DNA of 64,000 nucleotides. Source: Apodospora peruviana (Eukaryota; Ascomycota; Sordariomycetes; Sordariales; Lasiosphaeriaceae). The notes beneath the pieces were generated by a model. It was not told where the DNA came from. It was given only the letters and a program-made list of their open reading frames with translations, and did not search any database. This document shows, one piece after another, positions 19,934 through 31,952 of this stretch; the stretch's first letter is position 1, and each line of letters opens with the position of its first letter. The stretch spans positions 62,001 through 126,000 of the forward strand of contig JAUEDM010000006.1 in the NCBI GenBank assembly GCA_033439685.1. The letters run 5' to 3'. The position numbers were made by a program, and so were the translations under genes.

Positions 19934-22821
19934 TTATGTCGAGACAGCAGACCCCATCTGCTGCCCAGGCCCAGGCCCAGGCATCATCATCGACCCCGGC
20001 ACCGACCCCGGTGTCGCTGCGGTAACAGTTCCTGCTGCTCCCAGACCAGCTGCAGAACCACCAAATACACCTCCTTGGCACGCCGCGTCCACATTTACAC
20101 TCAATACCACTTCCTTTTCCAACCCCAGGCCGGTCAACAGCGCAGAAGCATTGAAGTCATCCATCGGAAACGGCAGCGACCGAACCAGCGTTTCCAAATT
20201 ACAGTTCGGCCCCGCCTGGTCTCTCGCAACCGCCAAACTGCGCAGAAGCCTGGCCGTCTCGGCAGCATTCGGGTGGTACGCACCCATCGATGCGAGCTGA
20301 AGCGAACCGACTGTAACGAGATCGCTGGGCTCCGACGTGAAGAGCGGTAGCGCCATGTCAGAGCAACAACTAGTCCCAGTGGAAGTAGTGGTAGTAGTGT
20401 CAGACGATATCGATTCCTTTTCCTGTAGTGTGAAGCCGGAGAGGTTTGTCCGACTGCTGCTTGTGGAGGGATTTGATGCTGAGGATAAGGCCGAGGCGCG
20501 GCGTCGGGCTGCCCGACGTGCCTCCATTTGCACGGTCGGGGAGGGTGGCAGCGGCGGCGGTGGCAGGCCGCATGCCGGTTGTTGTGGTTTTGGAGGAGCA
20601 GTAAACGGCATCTGGACCGTGGGAGGAGGAGGGATTGGTGTTTGTGGTGGTGGTGGTGGTGGTCCTAGTGGTGCAGGGCGTGGTGGGATCAGGACAGGGG
20701 AATGTAAAAATGCTGGTTCTTGTTTGACGTTGGAATACTGTGGATCGGCAGCAAGTGTCAGCTGGTAAAGGACGGCGGCGAAGACCATGTGTGGAAGTAG
20801 GACGGGCAGATATGCGAGCGAGTATCGTGTCTGATAGGTGCTGGTGAGAAAGATGATGGCCTCTGATGACTGCCGGCACACAGTCTGGGGTGTAATCGCA
20901 TGCCGTAGTTTGGGGGCTATATTGTCTTTCAGGCTTGCCGTTGTCTTGACGAAAGGCCGAAGCAGACTGAGCAGACAATATTGATACCAAATCCTGCAGG
21001 GCAGTCATCAGTACAGGTATTCTGGACGGGGCTAGTGACCACGGCGCGCCGGAACTTACTGGGCAAACAGAAGATCTGGGCTGTTGTCGGTGTTTTGTCC
21101 AAACGTATTGGTGAACTGCGTGTGGTAATCGAGGCACTTTTCGTAAGCGCCTTCGAGGTCCTCTGCTGTCATAGCCTTGGAGAAGTTGTAGGCTGCAAAC
21201 GTGTGGACCGCTTCAGTAACCTCGAAGACGAATCTCGCAATGGGATGGCAGTATTGTAGTTCAGCGAAGAATTGCATTTGAAGTGAAATGCCTATATAGA
21301 CAGTTAGCATGCGTCCAAGAGTGAGATCCGCAGCGATTGTGAGCGACAAACCCCGTTCAACCCGGACATGAGGAGCATCTTCGCCAAGGTCACCGCATTC
21401 GGGTTGAAGCTTCATGAACAGCGGGCCAGTATTGGGCTCGAGACGTCCTGTGAGGAGACGCAGTACTCTGACGACGTTCTGTCGTTAGAAACTAGCCTGG
21501 AGAATAATGTCTCAAGAACCTCGGTTCACTTACCGCACGAGTGAAAACCCTCCGCAATATGCCAATGCCCTGACAGTCCTAAAGTCCGTATCGACTTGAT
21601 GGTCTTGGTGTTGGGTGTGAAGGACCAGGTGGATAGACGCTCTGACCGATTCCCATGCGAGATCCCATGCTGCTTCGTCGTTGCCTTGACTTATCTCGGT
21701 CAGAGCAAGCACACCCAAGGCCTGGATACTTGGAAGGTTGACATGGCTCTGCTCCGCAGAAAGTAGCCTCCTGGCTTCGCCCAGGAAGGCATCACCAAAG
21801 GTCACCCGAGAGATGAGCTTGGAGGTGGTGTCGAAGAACTTGCAGGCCCTGCCCAGTATAGCGTTTGTTAATGCTTCGGAACAGTATTGGGACTTGCCCT
21901 CCCGAAAATCTTTCATGAACTGTGGCTGAGATACAATGCATAGCGATGGGCAGCATCCGGTGAAGAACTTAGCCAGCAAGCGATGGACAACCCGCGGGTC
22001 GTGCATGACGTTAGTCCAGGTTCGGAGGGTGGGCTCATCGAAGTCTGGCATCGTGTCCCGGATCGGTTCCCGTATTCTGAAAGGGGAGTTTCCCACACCC
22101 GCCTGGTTCGCTGCAAAGATAGGCGGTGGGGGCGGTGGGCAGAGCACATGGTTGCGAAAGGGTAACCGGCTCGTGGGCGAGAAGTCGGTCGAGAAACTGG
22201 TACGAGGGGTGCTTTCGAAGGAACTGCCAGACTGGCTGAAACTGCGAGTGCTCAGACTGCTCATACTGGGTGTCCGGTACCTCTTAGTTCGCGACACCTC
22301 CGGGCTTGATAATCCCGGGGCGCGAAAGGGCGAGCGGGTGTATGAGGTTGCGTCGTCGAGCTGACCGCCGTCTGACGGCCGCGGTGGTGTACAGGGCAGA
22401 CATCTCATTGAGTGGATCCAATCAGCAATGTCGTCCGGAGACTCGTCGCTCCGTAGCTTGTCCAACACAGCCTCCCATCGGTTCGGGTCGTTGTTGGTGA
22501 GGGCTCGTATTAATGCGTGGCCCTGGCGCTGTTCGGATCGCAGACGCTCGATCTCGGATCTCAAGTGGTCTTTTGTCCTCCACTTCTTGTCTTCGTACGC
22601 GCACTCTTCCCCACGAGACCTACATCTGCGACACGGCATCTGACCATCGCACTGGAAACCCGCGTCAGTAAGGCGCGACATGGTTGGGGAAGAGAGGGCA
22701 ATGCTTGGTGATGATATATTCGGCCCCCATGGATGTGACCAGCTGGGGTGGTTCGACGCACCTTGGTCCTCTTCTTGCGGCAAACAAGACATGCGTTTGG
22801 AGTGAGGTGTTGTCGTGGCAT
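19934..22821 (-). CDS. Zn2Cys6 fungal transcription factor, four exons (881 aa)
   Basis: Exons 22821-22762, 22651-21534, 21467-21060 and 20993-19934 join in frame to 881 residues. Exon 1 ends inside the zinc cluster; splicing gives 'NACLVCRKKRTK' followed by CDGQMPCRRCRSRGEEC, all six cysteines of the C6 binuclear cluster. A short coiled linker (HLRSEIERLRSEQRQ) and a Ser/Pro-rich region follow. The middle region ('CCPSLCIVSQPQFMKDF', ALGVLALTEISQ) matches the fungal-specific transcription factor domain. Exon 4 holds a polyproline and low-complexity stretch and a nuclear-type basic patch (RRAARRRASA). The intron 2 acceptor was chosen at GTCAG because it restores the frame. This is a DNA-binding regulator with unknown targets; there is no obvious cluster beside it. 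Confidence 0.9.
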
Positions 22822-24585
22822 GATAAAGACTTCTAGAGGTGAGCGGCTCAAAGAGGCCGATTGGTCCACTCGGAGCCAAGTTGCGGACGCAATGGCCTGT
22901 CCAAAGCAAGTAAATTGTTATATATCCAGAGGCGGCGACAAAGTCGTGGCGACATTGCCCAGATCAGTCTTGGTCTGGTCCTGCTCAGCATAAAGCAGCT
23001 GGTTGCTGCTCTCTGTCCAGGCGAGACAGCCCCCATCGACTGGGATACACGCTCACAAACTGGGGTTCAGAACAGGGCTTGGAAGGTGTCAAGGAAGAAC
23101 ATGAACACCTTGACAAATATTGGAAGAAAGTGATTGGTGGCTGTCTGGGTATCCGTACCAATTCCAATGACGGTGCTCGAGTGTAAGCAGCGGCTCTAAC
23201 GCGCGCAGATAAGTGATAGTGAGGGGCGGCACTGAGCAAGACTGGACGGTGATGGGCAAGGAATGGTAGGCGAAGGGCGGGGAGTCAGGTACCGCCCTAT
23301 CGAAGAGAAGAAGAGTTTATCGGTACTGACCGAGTAACTGATAGGGTAATATTCATCGTCTCTGGCGGTGATCGTGCTGGGCAGGTAGAAAGATCATCAT
23401 GTTGACCTGCCCCTAAACGTTATTAACACGTCTGCCACCCATCTGATGCGTAGGCAACGAGCTCTCCCCCACCCTTCTTCCAAGCATCGCAAGGTTGGAC
23501 CTGGAAACTTGGGAGCAGTGATGAGGAATGACGGCACATGGATTTTGAGGTGCTCAGACGTAGTTTGGCACATCAAGTTGACCACAACCAGGCCCTTGTG
23601 CTAGGGCAGCCAAGGGACTTCCTCTCGCTGGCCACTTTGAGAAGCAATAGCGAGCTGTGTAGGGCAGTAGATGAAGTTTGAGGAATTGGGCAAGAACCGT
23701 GAAGCTCCTTGTTCTGTAAACAGTGTCATTCACTTGAGTGCCGTGTCGGAACTGAGAACAATTTGCTATGCCAATATGAGCTCAGCACGTGCAGTCACTC
23801 AAGCCTCCCTGTCGCACACGGTATATTGGCAGCAGTTCGTTGTCCTGGAGCAGCATGATTGTCTCAAATCTAGGTCATAGGGCAACCTGACCGAGCCTGG
23901 ACCATCTGACGGGGCAGGGAGTGACGGAGTGACGGGGTGACATGGCGTGTAGCTCATTAAGGCTCGCTGTGTTGGGGATGCTTCTTAGCCAGTCAGACTA
24001 TCCCTCAGAACCCGGCAATACACGAAAGAACAAGACCCATGCCAATGAAATGGGAAGATGGCATATCACGAAGTCGTTTCGATCCCCAGAGAATGTCCAG
24101 CCAAGGGCATCTCATCTCAAGAGGTAGGGAGCGAACCGGCTCAGGACTCTCAATTGGTTTTGCGGCAATCTCCGCGTGGGGTGCACGCACACCAAGCTGA
24201 ATTGGAGATGCAAGTGATCGTTTCCGCGGTCAGATGGAAAGTTAGAAATATGGAATGCCAGGTCTGAGTTTGCAGCTGTGAGATAATCCTCTCCTCAGTT
24301 GGTGGGGCGACAGTTGTTTCGCATCGAGAACAGACAGTTCAAAGTGTTCAGACTTGGTTCAGTTGAAGACGCACCTGTCCGGTGGACTTGGAGGGAAGTT
24401 CAGCGAAGTCCAGTGGGTGCGTGCCAAGGGACGGGCTTGTTCACGTGGTTCGCCCCACATTTCAACCGGCCGGCTGGCAACGATTTTGGACGGGTGTTCG
24501 CGACATTCCTGCCGACTTGAGAGACGACGACGGGAGGAAGGAGGACTTCGACTCTTCAATCTTCGCACGCCCATCAACGCCCAAA
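22822..24585. other. Long divergent intergenic region, no gene seen
   Basis: About 1.76 kb between the zinc-cluster regulator and the mitoribosomal gene. Several ORFs under 90 codons on both strands show no family features. Confidence 0.55.
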
Positions 24586-25085
24586 ATGAAGGCCACTCAA
24601 GTTCTCTTCAAGCACAGATCGGTGTGGAAAGGTAGGTCACCCATTTCCAGTCTGACGCGTTTGCGACATCATCTGCCATCATGTCTCCATCCAGATAACT
24701 CAATGCTAACGAACCACTCTGCTCACCAGGACCGCACATCGTCCCGTAAGAATCCTCGATCCTCGATCCGATCCGATCCCCGATTCCGTATCTTGACTGA
24801 CCACACATCCCAAGTCTCCCGATTGTGCGCCCCGAGGTGGGCAAGAAGATTGCGCCGATACGGACCCAGGCACGTTCGGCCACCATCCTTCCCAACTTTG
24901 TCGGCCTCAAGTTTCAGGTGCACAATGGCAAGGTCTACCATGATGTGACCATCACGGAAGATATGGTGGGCCACAAGCTCGGCGAGTTTTCAGCGTATGT
25001 ACTCTCCTCGATTTCTTGTCTTCTCTGGTACTGACCGGGATGATATGACAGAACACGGAAGCCCTTCATATGGAAGAAGGCATAA
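24586..25085 (+). CDS. RSM19: Mitochondrial small-subunit ribosomal protein uS19m, four exons (91 aa)
   Basis: Exons 24586-24631, 24730-24745, 24815-24994 and 25052-25085 join to a 91-residue protein. Exon 2 is only 16 bases. The product shows 'KGPHIVPLPIVRPEVGKK', IRTQARSATILPNFVGL, 'FQVHNGKVYHDVTITEDM', VGHKLGEFSATRKPF and a basic end, the full S19 signature. The short length and absence of the eukaryotic cytosolic N-terminal extension point to the mitochondrial or bacterial-type protein. It binds the head of the small ribosomal subunit. TAF10 converges from the right. The splice sites are all GT-AG. Confidence 0.93.
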
Positions 25086-25648
25086 GGACATTGCGACATG
25101 CGATTTGCTATTTGCGGCGGCGTTCTTGGGTTTCTGGCATATACCGAAAATACTGTACAATACCACATAGACGGCACGGAGGTGTGCATGTACATGAGGA
25201 AGGGACATGGACATTATACAACTACGATACCCAGCTGTCATCTCTTTGATAATCTTGGCCACCAAGCCCTTCGTGGCGAGACCAAAGCCACACCGCAGCT
25301 TCACAACGTGGAGAGCAAAGCAGTTGTCAATGCTTGGTTGATTGTATGATAGATACCAAGGCCTACGAACGTCTAACTCGAAAAAAAAAAATGAAATCAT
25401 CAATCTTTGCCGCCGCCATTGTGAAATCCCCCTACCCTCAACGCCAGGACCCAGCCAAAACCAAGCTATAACATAAAGTAACGCCGTTGAAACCCAGACA
25501 GACAGACCATCGCAAGACCACGAACAAGCCCACTAAACCACAACTCAGACTGAGTGAGGTGAACGGGCTGTTGCCGAACTTTCCTCTCTGTCCTCCAGTC
25601 ACTCCTTGATGCCACCCTTACCATCACCCAACCCTGACCCCCATCCAC
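25086..25648. other. Convergent intergenic region, no gene seen
   Basis: 3' flanks of RSM19 and TAF10. Weak ORFs only. Confidence 0.6.
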
Positions 25649-26461
25649 TCAGCGATAAAACTCACTCCTCTTAACGTTAACACCAAACTCCCCAACAGCC
25701 ATCCCAAGATCCTCCATAGTAAGCACCGTCCGATTCTGACTGCCGCCCTGTCCACCACCTCCATACCCCGGCCTCTGTATACCGAGAGGCCCACCACGTC
25801 CCTGATCTTTGTTTCCCGCCGCGCCCCCACCGGCCGGCTGCCCAGGGATCGGGAACCCCGCCGCGGCACCAAGACTCCCCATAGGATTGTTGGCATTGGT
25901 ATTGCTCGCTCTAATCCGAGAGTACTGATACGCGTCCGCCGCGATGTCCGCGATAAATTTCTGTGTGGCGAGAGCCAGAAGGCGCGCCAGCCTCTGATCG
26001 GTTTGTGGTGGTGGCGGGAGGCCGGCGCGGGTCATGTAGTAATTTGTTACTGCGTCTGGGATCTATCATTCATCACATTGTTAGGACAGAGAGGTAGGAA
26101 GGGTGGAATGGGGGGGGGGCAAGGTTACAATGGGAGCGTAATCGTCCATCTTGTTGAGGAAGTCTTTGAGAGAAGTATCCTTGCGCGTTGGAAGTCCTCT
26201 AGAGTCGGGCATGCCGCCTACTGCGGCGGCGGCTGCTGCTGACGGGGCTGCTTGTGGACCAGCGGGAGTGGCGGCAGTATTCGGAGGTCCGCCGCCGGCG
26301 GTGTTGGTGGCTGTCGCATCGCTAGATAACGGCTGCTGCTGCTGTTGCTGTGATGACATGACACCGTTGGGTCCACCGACAGGAGCAGGATTGCCGGCAG
26401 GAGTTGCAGCGGGCGCCGTCTGCTGCTGTTCGGCGTTCTCAGCCGGTGCGTTGGTTGCCAT
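25649..26461 (-). CDS. TAF10: TFIID/SAGA subunit TAF10, two exons (248 aa)
   Basis: Exons 26461-26129 and 26062-25649. The N-terminal 90 residues are Ala/Pro/Gln-rich with a six-Gln run. The histone-fold region begins 'LKDFLNKMDDYAPI'; splicing joins it to 'IPDAVTNYYMTRAGL', followed by DQRLARLLALATQKF and 'IADIAADAYQYSRIR', the hallmark TAF10 blocks. A Gly-rich loop then separates the last helix (LTMEDLGMAVGEFGVNV), as in other fungal TAF10 proteins. TAF10 pairs with TAF8, TAF3 or SPT7 through the histone fold in TFIID and SAGA. The intron at 26063-26128 contains a 10-base G run on the plus strand. Confidence 0.95.
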
Positions 26462-27067
26462 GGTGTGTGCGGCTTTGCTTTTTTCGGTGGTCTGCTGCGC
26501 GCCGGTTCGCTGTTGATGCGCTGGAGAGTCGGAGGGTCAGAAGCACGCCCGGGAATGGAAGGTGGCGGGTGGTCACGTGATACGGTTGCTATGCTGGCAG
26601 GTTGCCTCAAAGTTGGTTTTGTTTGCTGGCGCTGGATCGAAGAATGGATTCAATCTTTCTCGTTTAATTGGCAGGAGCTGGCATTCTTCTTTGTCATCCG
26701 CCCTCACCTTATTGATGCCTGTCATCTCAATCGTTGTGGTGAATGGGAGCTCGGGCCACCGCTTTCAGACATTGGATATTCCTATTGTTCAGGAGTTCAG
26801 GGGCCAAACCACCAAAAGGCCAGGCCCGAAATGACTTGGCATGCAATCGAACAGAAGCACACCACTGGTAATGAATTCTGTGTTATAAGTTTCAGCCATG
26901 TGGTATCACCAGATTAGCAAGATTATCCGAATTCCTCACGCAAGTGATGCTTGTTCCTTCACAATACCTGAACCCCTGAAAGACAGCAAACGAGTCTCCC
27001 TTTTCCATTAACGCCATCACACCGTACCACACTAATCCGGAATGCCCAGTCCAATCTGGCAATCCTC
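26462..27067. other. Intergenic, no gene seen
   Basis: Promoter side of TAF10 and 3' flank of MRE11. The frames at 26465-26917 look like chance ORFs. Confidence 0.6.
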
Positions 27068-29402
27068 TCAGAGTCGCCTATTCCGCGTCGCAGCGGCAGG
27101 CATCGACTCAAACGCATCATCACCATCCGAAATATCATCATCGCTAATCTCAATCGCTTTCTGTTGCGTCGATTTCTTCTGCGACTGAGAAAAGTTGAGT
27201 GTAGTCTGCTTACCCCTCGCCGCTCCCCTCGCCGTCGTTCCACGAGTCGCTCGCGTCGGCTTCGGCGGCGGTTCGTCATCATCATCATCTTCCATGATAA
27301 CATCCTCCTCTTCCTCTTCCTCGTCACTGTCCGGGAAAGGGTTCGCTTTCTTGCGACCACCACGTGCGGGAGCCGCCTTCTTTGGCGCAGCAGCTTTCCT
27401 CGCTGGAGCCGCTCTCTTGGCAGGCGCAGCTTTCTTCGCTGCAGCGGTTTTCGAAGCAGCTGCTGCCCGCTTTGTTGGTGCCTTTGCTGGCACAGCTGAG
27501 GGTTCGTCTCCAAATGGATCGTCATCCTCATCGCTGAGGACAGGCTGCGGCGCTGCACGACCGCGACCACGAGGGGCTGCCTTGGCGGGCTCTGGCGAAG
27601 GTGGTACCTGCTCGAGCGCCTCAGGCTGGGCAAGCCAGTGACCGTCCATGTCGGAATCCCAGCCATTCGGCTTCTCCCTGAACCGCCGCTTGCGCTGCGC
27701 TTGCTTCTGCTGACCCGACACGAAACTCTTTTCCATCACCTTGCGGAAGTCTTCAATATGCGTGTCAAGGTCATCAGTAATCTTCTCATCGTCGAGCTGA
27801 AGGAGTCCCTTCACTTGCGTCGACAGCGAGTCCATGACAAACATTTCCACCGCGTGCTTGTCGTCTTTGCTGACGAACTGGTTGACCGCATCCCCAAAAG
27901 GCGCTTGCGGCAGGATCTTGAGCGACTGTTGCGCGAAAAACTCGTTGACGAGCGTGTCGACCTTGACTGTATCTGCACCTCCTGATTCAAGGGCTTCTGC
28001 GACGCCTTCTGGTAGGTTTTTCTTGTCTATTGCTTTCCCTGTTTACGTGTTAGCTGTATCGTACGCAACTGCATTAAGGCGATACAACTTACTGGCGGCC
28101 GTTTTCTTCCTGTAAAAGTAGACCACATCATTCTGGTTCGCCACCTTGCCCGTGAACCGGTTGGAAAACCGCTGCGGGTTCTCGACCTCGAACGTAGACC
28201 CCTCAGGAGCTGTGTATTCCACCTTGAGGCGGATCAACGGCAGCGGCGGCCCGTCGTCATCATCATCATCGGACACATCGCCTCCAGGATCACCATGAAT
28301 CGACAGCCAGGCATCATTGGCTTCCTCAATCATCTCCTCCACGATAAGCATAAGCCGCTTGGTGATGTCCGCGCGATTCTCCTGCTTCTTCTCCAATCCT
28401 TTAAATCGCTTATCCGTAGCCAAAAAGATCTCGCGCGTAACAAAGGGCCGGACCGTTCTCAGCGGAATCTTTTCCACCTCAAAGTCTTTGCCAGTGATGT
28501 TGAGAATGGCGACCTGTTTTGTCACCGCCTCTCCCGGAACCAGGGAGGTAGCCACCGAAGAGCCCGGCTGCATGACGTGGAAGCCTGTTTCTGGGTTTCG
28601 CTGCGGGTCAATGAGGCACTCGTGCTCGTGTCCCCATACGACGAGGTCCATAAAGTCGGGCAGCATGTTCTCGGCAAGGTAACTCGTGGGCGTATGTGCG
28701 TAGTGGTTCTGGTGGACGGTCAAGAGGTTGAAGAAATCCGTCTTTTGTATGTTGGGTCGGTAGAACCTGACTTTGTTGTCTCGAAATGTGCGGTGCATCC
28801 GTTCGTCGCGGACATTACTCAGCCCATAGAGAGCAAGCTTTGTCCTGCCCTTCTGCAGCAAGACTGGCTTGACGTGGATATTATCCGCCTCGGGCACTCG
28901 TCCAAAGTAATTGACCAAACCCGCCACCTGCAACAGGTCCAAAGAACAGTAGTGTCCGTCACCACTCGGGTCGTCGTGGTTGCCGTGGATGGAGAATACG
29001 GGGATGGAGATGTTGATGTCTGGGTCCATGTAATTAACGTGTGTGAATGCGCCTTCGAAGACCTCGGCGGCGTCGCTAAGGAACTCGAGTTCGCATGGTT
29101 TCAAACCAAGGCAATTCTTGCGCAGTGCGCGCATGACCTGGTACATGGATTTGCGGGAGGGCTTGTTTTCGTGGAAAAGGTCGCCGCCGAGCAGGACCAT
29201 GTCGACATCTCGCTTGCGCGCAAGCTGCATTATCTCATCAAAGGTGCGCCAGCTGTCGTCCTTGCGGATCGGATCTCGCTCTTCGAAGCCGACATGGTTG
29301 TCGGTCGCAACCAGGATGCGGATCGTGTCCTCCTCTGTTGCCTGTCAGTCAGTCTTTGGACTGGAAAAAGGAAATGGAAAACGCACCACCAAACTCCGGC
29401 AT
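27068..29402 (-). CDS. MRE11: Double-strand-break repair nuclease Mre11, three exons (742 aa)
   Basis: Exons 29402-29387 (16 bases), 29334-28093 and 28038-27068 give 742 residues, the usual fungal Mre11 size. All phosphoesterase motifs are intact: 'ATDNHVG', 'LLGGDLFHENKPSR', 'SIHGNHDDP', VHQNHYAH and VWGHEHECL. The Mre11 DNA-binding/capping region spans exon 2 and continues in exon 3 ('LVNEFFAQQSLKILP', 'VSKDDKHAVEMFV'). The C-terminal third is low complexity, with RGRGR, Ala/Lys-rich repeats, acidic runs and 'RGTTARGAARGKQTTLNF'. Mre11 acts with Rad50 and Nbs1/Xrs2 in end resection, checkpoint signalling and telomere upkeep. The exon 1 donor was chosen to give MPEFG-EEDTIRIL in frame. Confidence 0.96.
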
Positions 29403-30275
29403 CTTGCCAAAAGAAATCGATTAAGCTTTCGGTTGTGTTCATTCGGCAGCAAACCGAGGTATTTTCAGTGATTGAACTTTCTCGGCCGGTATCGCAATGC
29501 GGTTCGTCTTCTCTTCGAGCTGGGTGTTGGTGTCGGATCGAAGGGAAGTGGCCGTGGGATTGTCGCGTTTGGCCATTGAACGCGCTGCGGCCACGAAGTC
29601 ACATGAGTCGAGTCTGCCTGCTTACCGTAATTTACGGCCTGTCTTCGCTAAATCCCGTATTTGTTACATTAATTACCAGCATACCCCAACAGCATGGGGT
29701 AAGGTGGGGAGCTGTCAGTCTGCCTTGTCCATCAACATCTCGGCTTGGCATCGCTCATTCGTTCTCCAACCCATTGGAAGTTGAAGTTCGCATCTCGACC
29801 CTCTCGCAAACTTGTTTCGTCCTGAAGTACGAAGTCAAAGGCACAACAATATGGCGGACTTGCCGAGTCTGCAAAGAGGGCCTCGCCGGGCGCGTCACGT
29901 TGGCAGAGTCTCTGAACGCGCATCGGTTATGACGGCTGCTCGCCATGCTGCCCGGGCTGCCTTCACCACTGAGCGCCTCCGGTCCTCTCCCGTCGCGTCC
30001 TCACAAGACTTTCGTCCGAACATGCCTATCGGTAAGTCCTAATTTCTTTTCTGTTACCCGGTCGCAAAAGCTTTGCCTGCGGGTTCTTTTTCTTTCCTTC
30101 CCATTCGCGAATCGTCAACCTCACTTCCTCAACCACGCCGTTCACCCCCATCTTCCACCCAGCACGCGTAAGTTTTTGAGGTTTGTAAATACCATTTTCT
30201 CGGCTTGAAATACCCTTTTCCGTCTATCTCTATACGTTTATTTTGAAAAGAATATCCCTCTCCTGCCATCCCCCT
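29403..30275. promoter_or_regulatory. Divergent promoter region between MRE11 and APC10
   Basis: About 870 bases upstream of both genes. A short ORF starting at 29932 ends at a consensus GTAAGT donor near 30032 and may belong to a leader exon of the right-hand gene. Confidence 0.45.
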
Positions 30276-31588
30276 ATGCCCTCCCGTCAATTCAATGAGG
30301 GCCAGGGCTGGGGACCTCCCCCTCACGTAAGGGGGAGGTTCACCATGCACTATGAGCCCCGTCGTTTTATTTTGGGTGAGCTCAATCCCCACCGGGACCT
30401 CAATACTCCCCGGAATATCGAAAGGCGCCGGCCAATCGTCTCTGACGTGGAGAACCGTGAAGCGGTCAGAGACGGTGTGGACCGGGTGATATATGACCCC
30501 CTCGAAGTAGCTCTTGCTACCGCTTATCGCAGACGTTCACCTCCTCCAGCAAGATCCCTGGCTGACTCGGAGGATTTCTCCTCCTACTTCACAGCTTCGA
30601 CGACAGATTCCCGTGACTCTGACAACGGAGGAGACGACATGGACGAGCCACATCCCGACTCCTTCCACAGCGGAGACACCAACGAGTTCACGGATCCACC
30701 CTTTGAGTCTCAAGATGATGACGGCTTTCATGACCTCCATGACCTCCATGACGAGGACCTAGACGGCCACCAGGACCACGACGACGAGCATGTCGATGAG
30801 TCCGAGGAGCCGCTGGAGCCCGTCTTCGACCCTGCTTCCATTGGTCTCAAGGAGATCAACCACCTCGCGCACTTTAGCGTGAGCTCCCACAAGCCCGGAA
30901 ACGGCGTCGCGGAGCTGTTGGACGACGACCTGGACAAGTATTGGCAGTATGTACCTCCCCTCCTCTCCCCTCTTCCCTCTCATACCAACTTTTCTCGCCA
31001 AGATCCGACGGCCAACAACCTCACCATGTGGACATCCACTTCATCCGCCGCGTCCAGATCCGCGCCATGCGCTTCTACGTCGACTACAACCAGGACGAGT
31101 CCTACACGCCGACGCACATCGAGTTTCTCGCCGGCTACAAACCTCATTTTGTACATCTCAGCGAGATGACGCTCACCAACCCGGTCGGCTGGCAGGATGT
31201 TCCCATCGCACAGTCCGGCGGCGGCGCCGACGGCCACTCGCTCGATGTCTGGGTCGTTCGGATGCAGATCAAGGAGAATCACCAGAACGGTAAGGATACG
31301 CATATCCGCGGCATCAAGATCTATGGTCTTGAGAGAGATGCCATAGAGGATGATTTGGTGGACGACATGGGTGATGATGCTGCTGGCAAGTTTCCGCAGC
31401 AGTGTGAGCATGTTGCGAGTTTCCATCCGGTTGAAGATGATTATGATGGCTATAATGAGGATCTTCAGGCACTGAGGGATGAGTTGACTCGCAATGGTAA
31501 TCATTCTGGACGACGGCATCAGCGTGGGTTTGGGGACTTGGACTTTGATATCTATACGGACTTTATGCGTGATCCTGAGATCCGCTGA
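30276..31588 (+). CDS. APC10: Anaphase-promoting complex subunit 10 (DOC1), two exons (418 aa)
   Basis: Exons 30276-30946 and 31003-31588 join to 418 residues. The C-terminal half is the DOC domain: 'GLKEINHLAHFSVSSHKPG', 'VAELLDDDLDKYWQ' joined across the intron to 'SDGQQPHHVDIHF', then 'RAMRFYVDYNQDESYTPTHI' and 'IRGIKIYGLE'. This fold recruits degron-bearing substrates to the APC/C ubiquitin ligase. Human APC10 is about 185 residues; here a long N-terminal extension precedes the domain, ending in an Asp/His-rich acidic stretch (HDLHDLHDEDLDGHQD). The C-terminus also has an acidic, Asn/Asp-rich tail. The start is the ATG at 30276; a spliced 5' leader is possible. Confidence 0.93.
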
Positions 31589-31952
31589 ACGTGTGTGGCA
31601 GGTTTTATTCTATGGCTTGTGTTTTATTTATGTATGGTGTTTTGGTTCGGAAAACAGGCAATCGGAAAAAGGAAGATACCCCCGGGTTTTATTTGTTCTA
31701 TGGCATATATCTTAAAACGGGTGGGATGGTCATCGCATTAAGCAGCTCGGTTCACACTATACCATGGAAGAAGGAATTCATATCTTGTTCATTTTCTAGC
31801 ATTATCACAGCGAATATGATCAAATAATAGGGGCTGCATTATGTTAGAGGAGCAGAATACTTGAATCTCGTTGACTTCACTACCCTGAAAACAAGTGAGC
31901 TTTGTTTCCCAAGAGATACCTACCTATCACAGTGCAACTAAAGATACCTTAT
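31589..31952. other. Convergent intergenic region, no gene seen
   Basis: 3' flanks of APC10 and the dehydrogenase gene. Confidence 0.6.

Noticed and set aside
28295..29932. 545-codon plus-strand ORF
   Set aside because: Antisense to MRE11, whose five nuclease motifs are on the minus strand.
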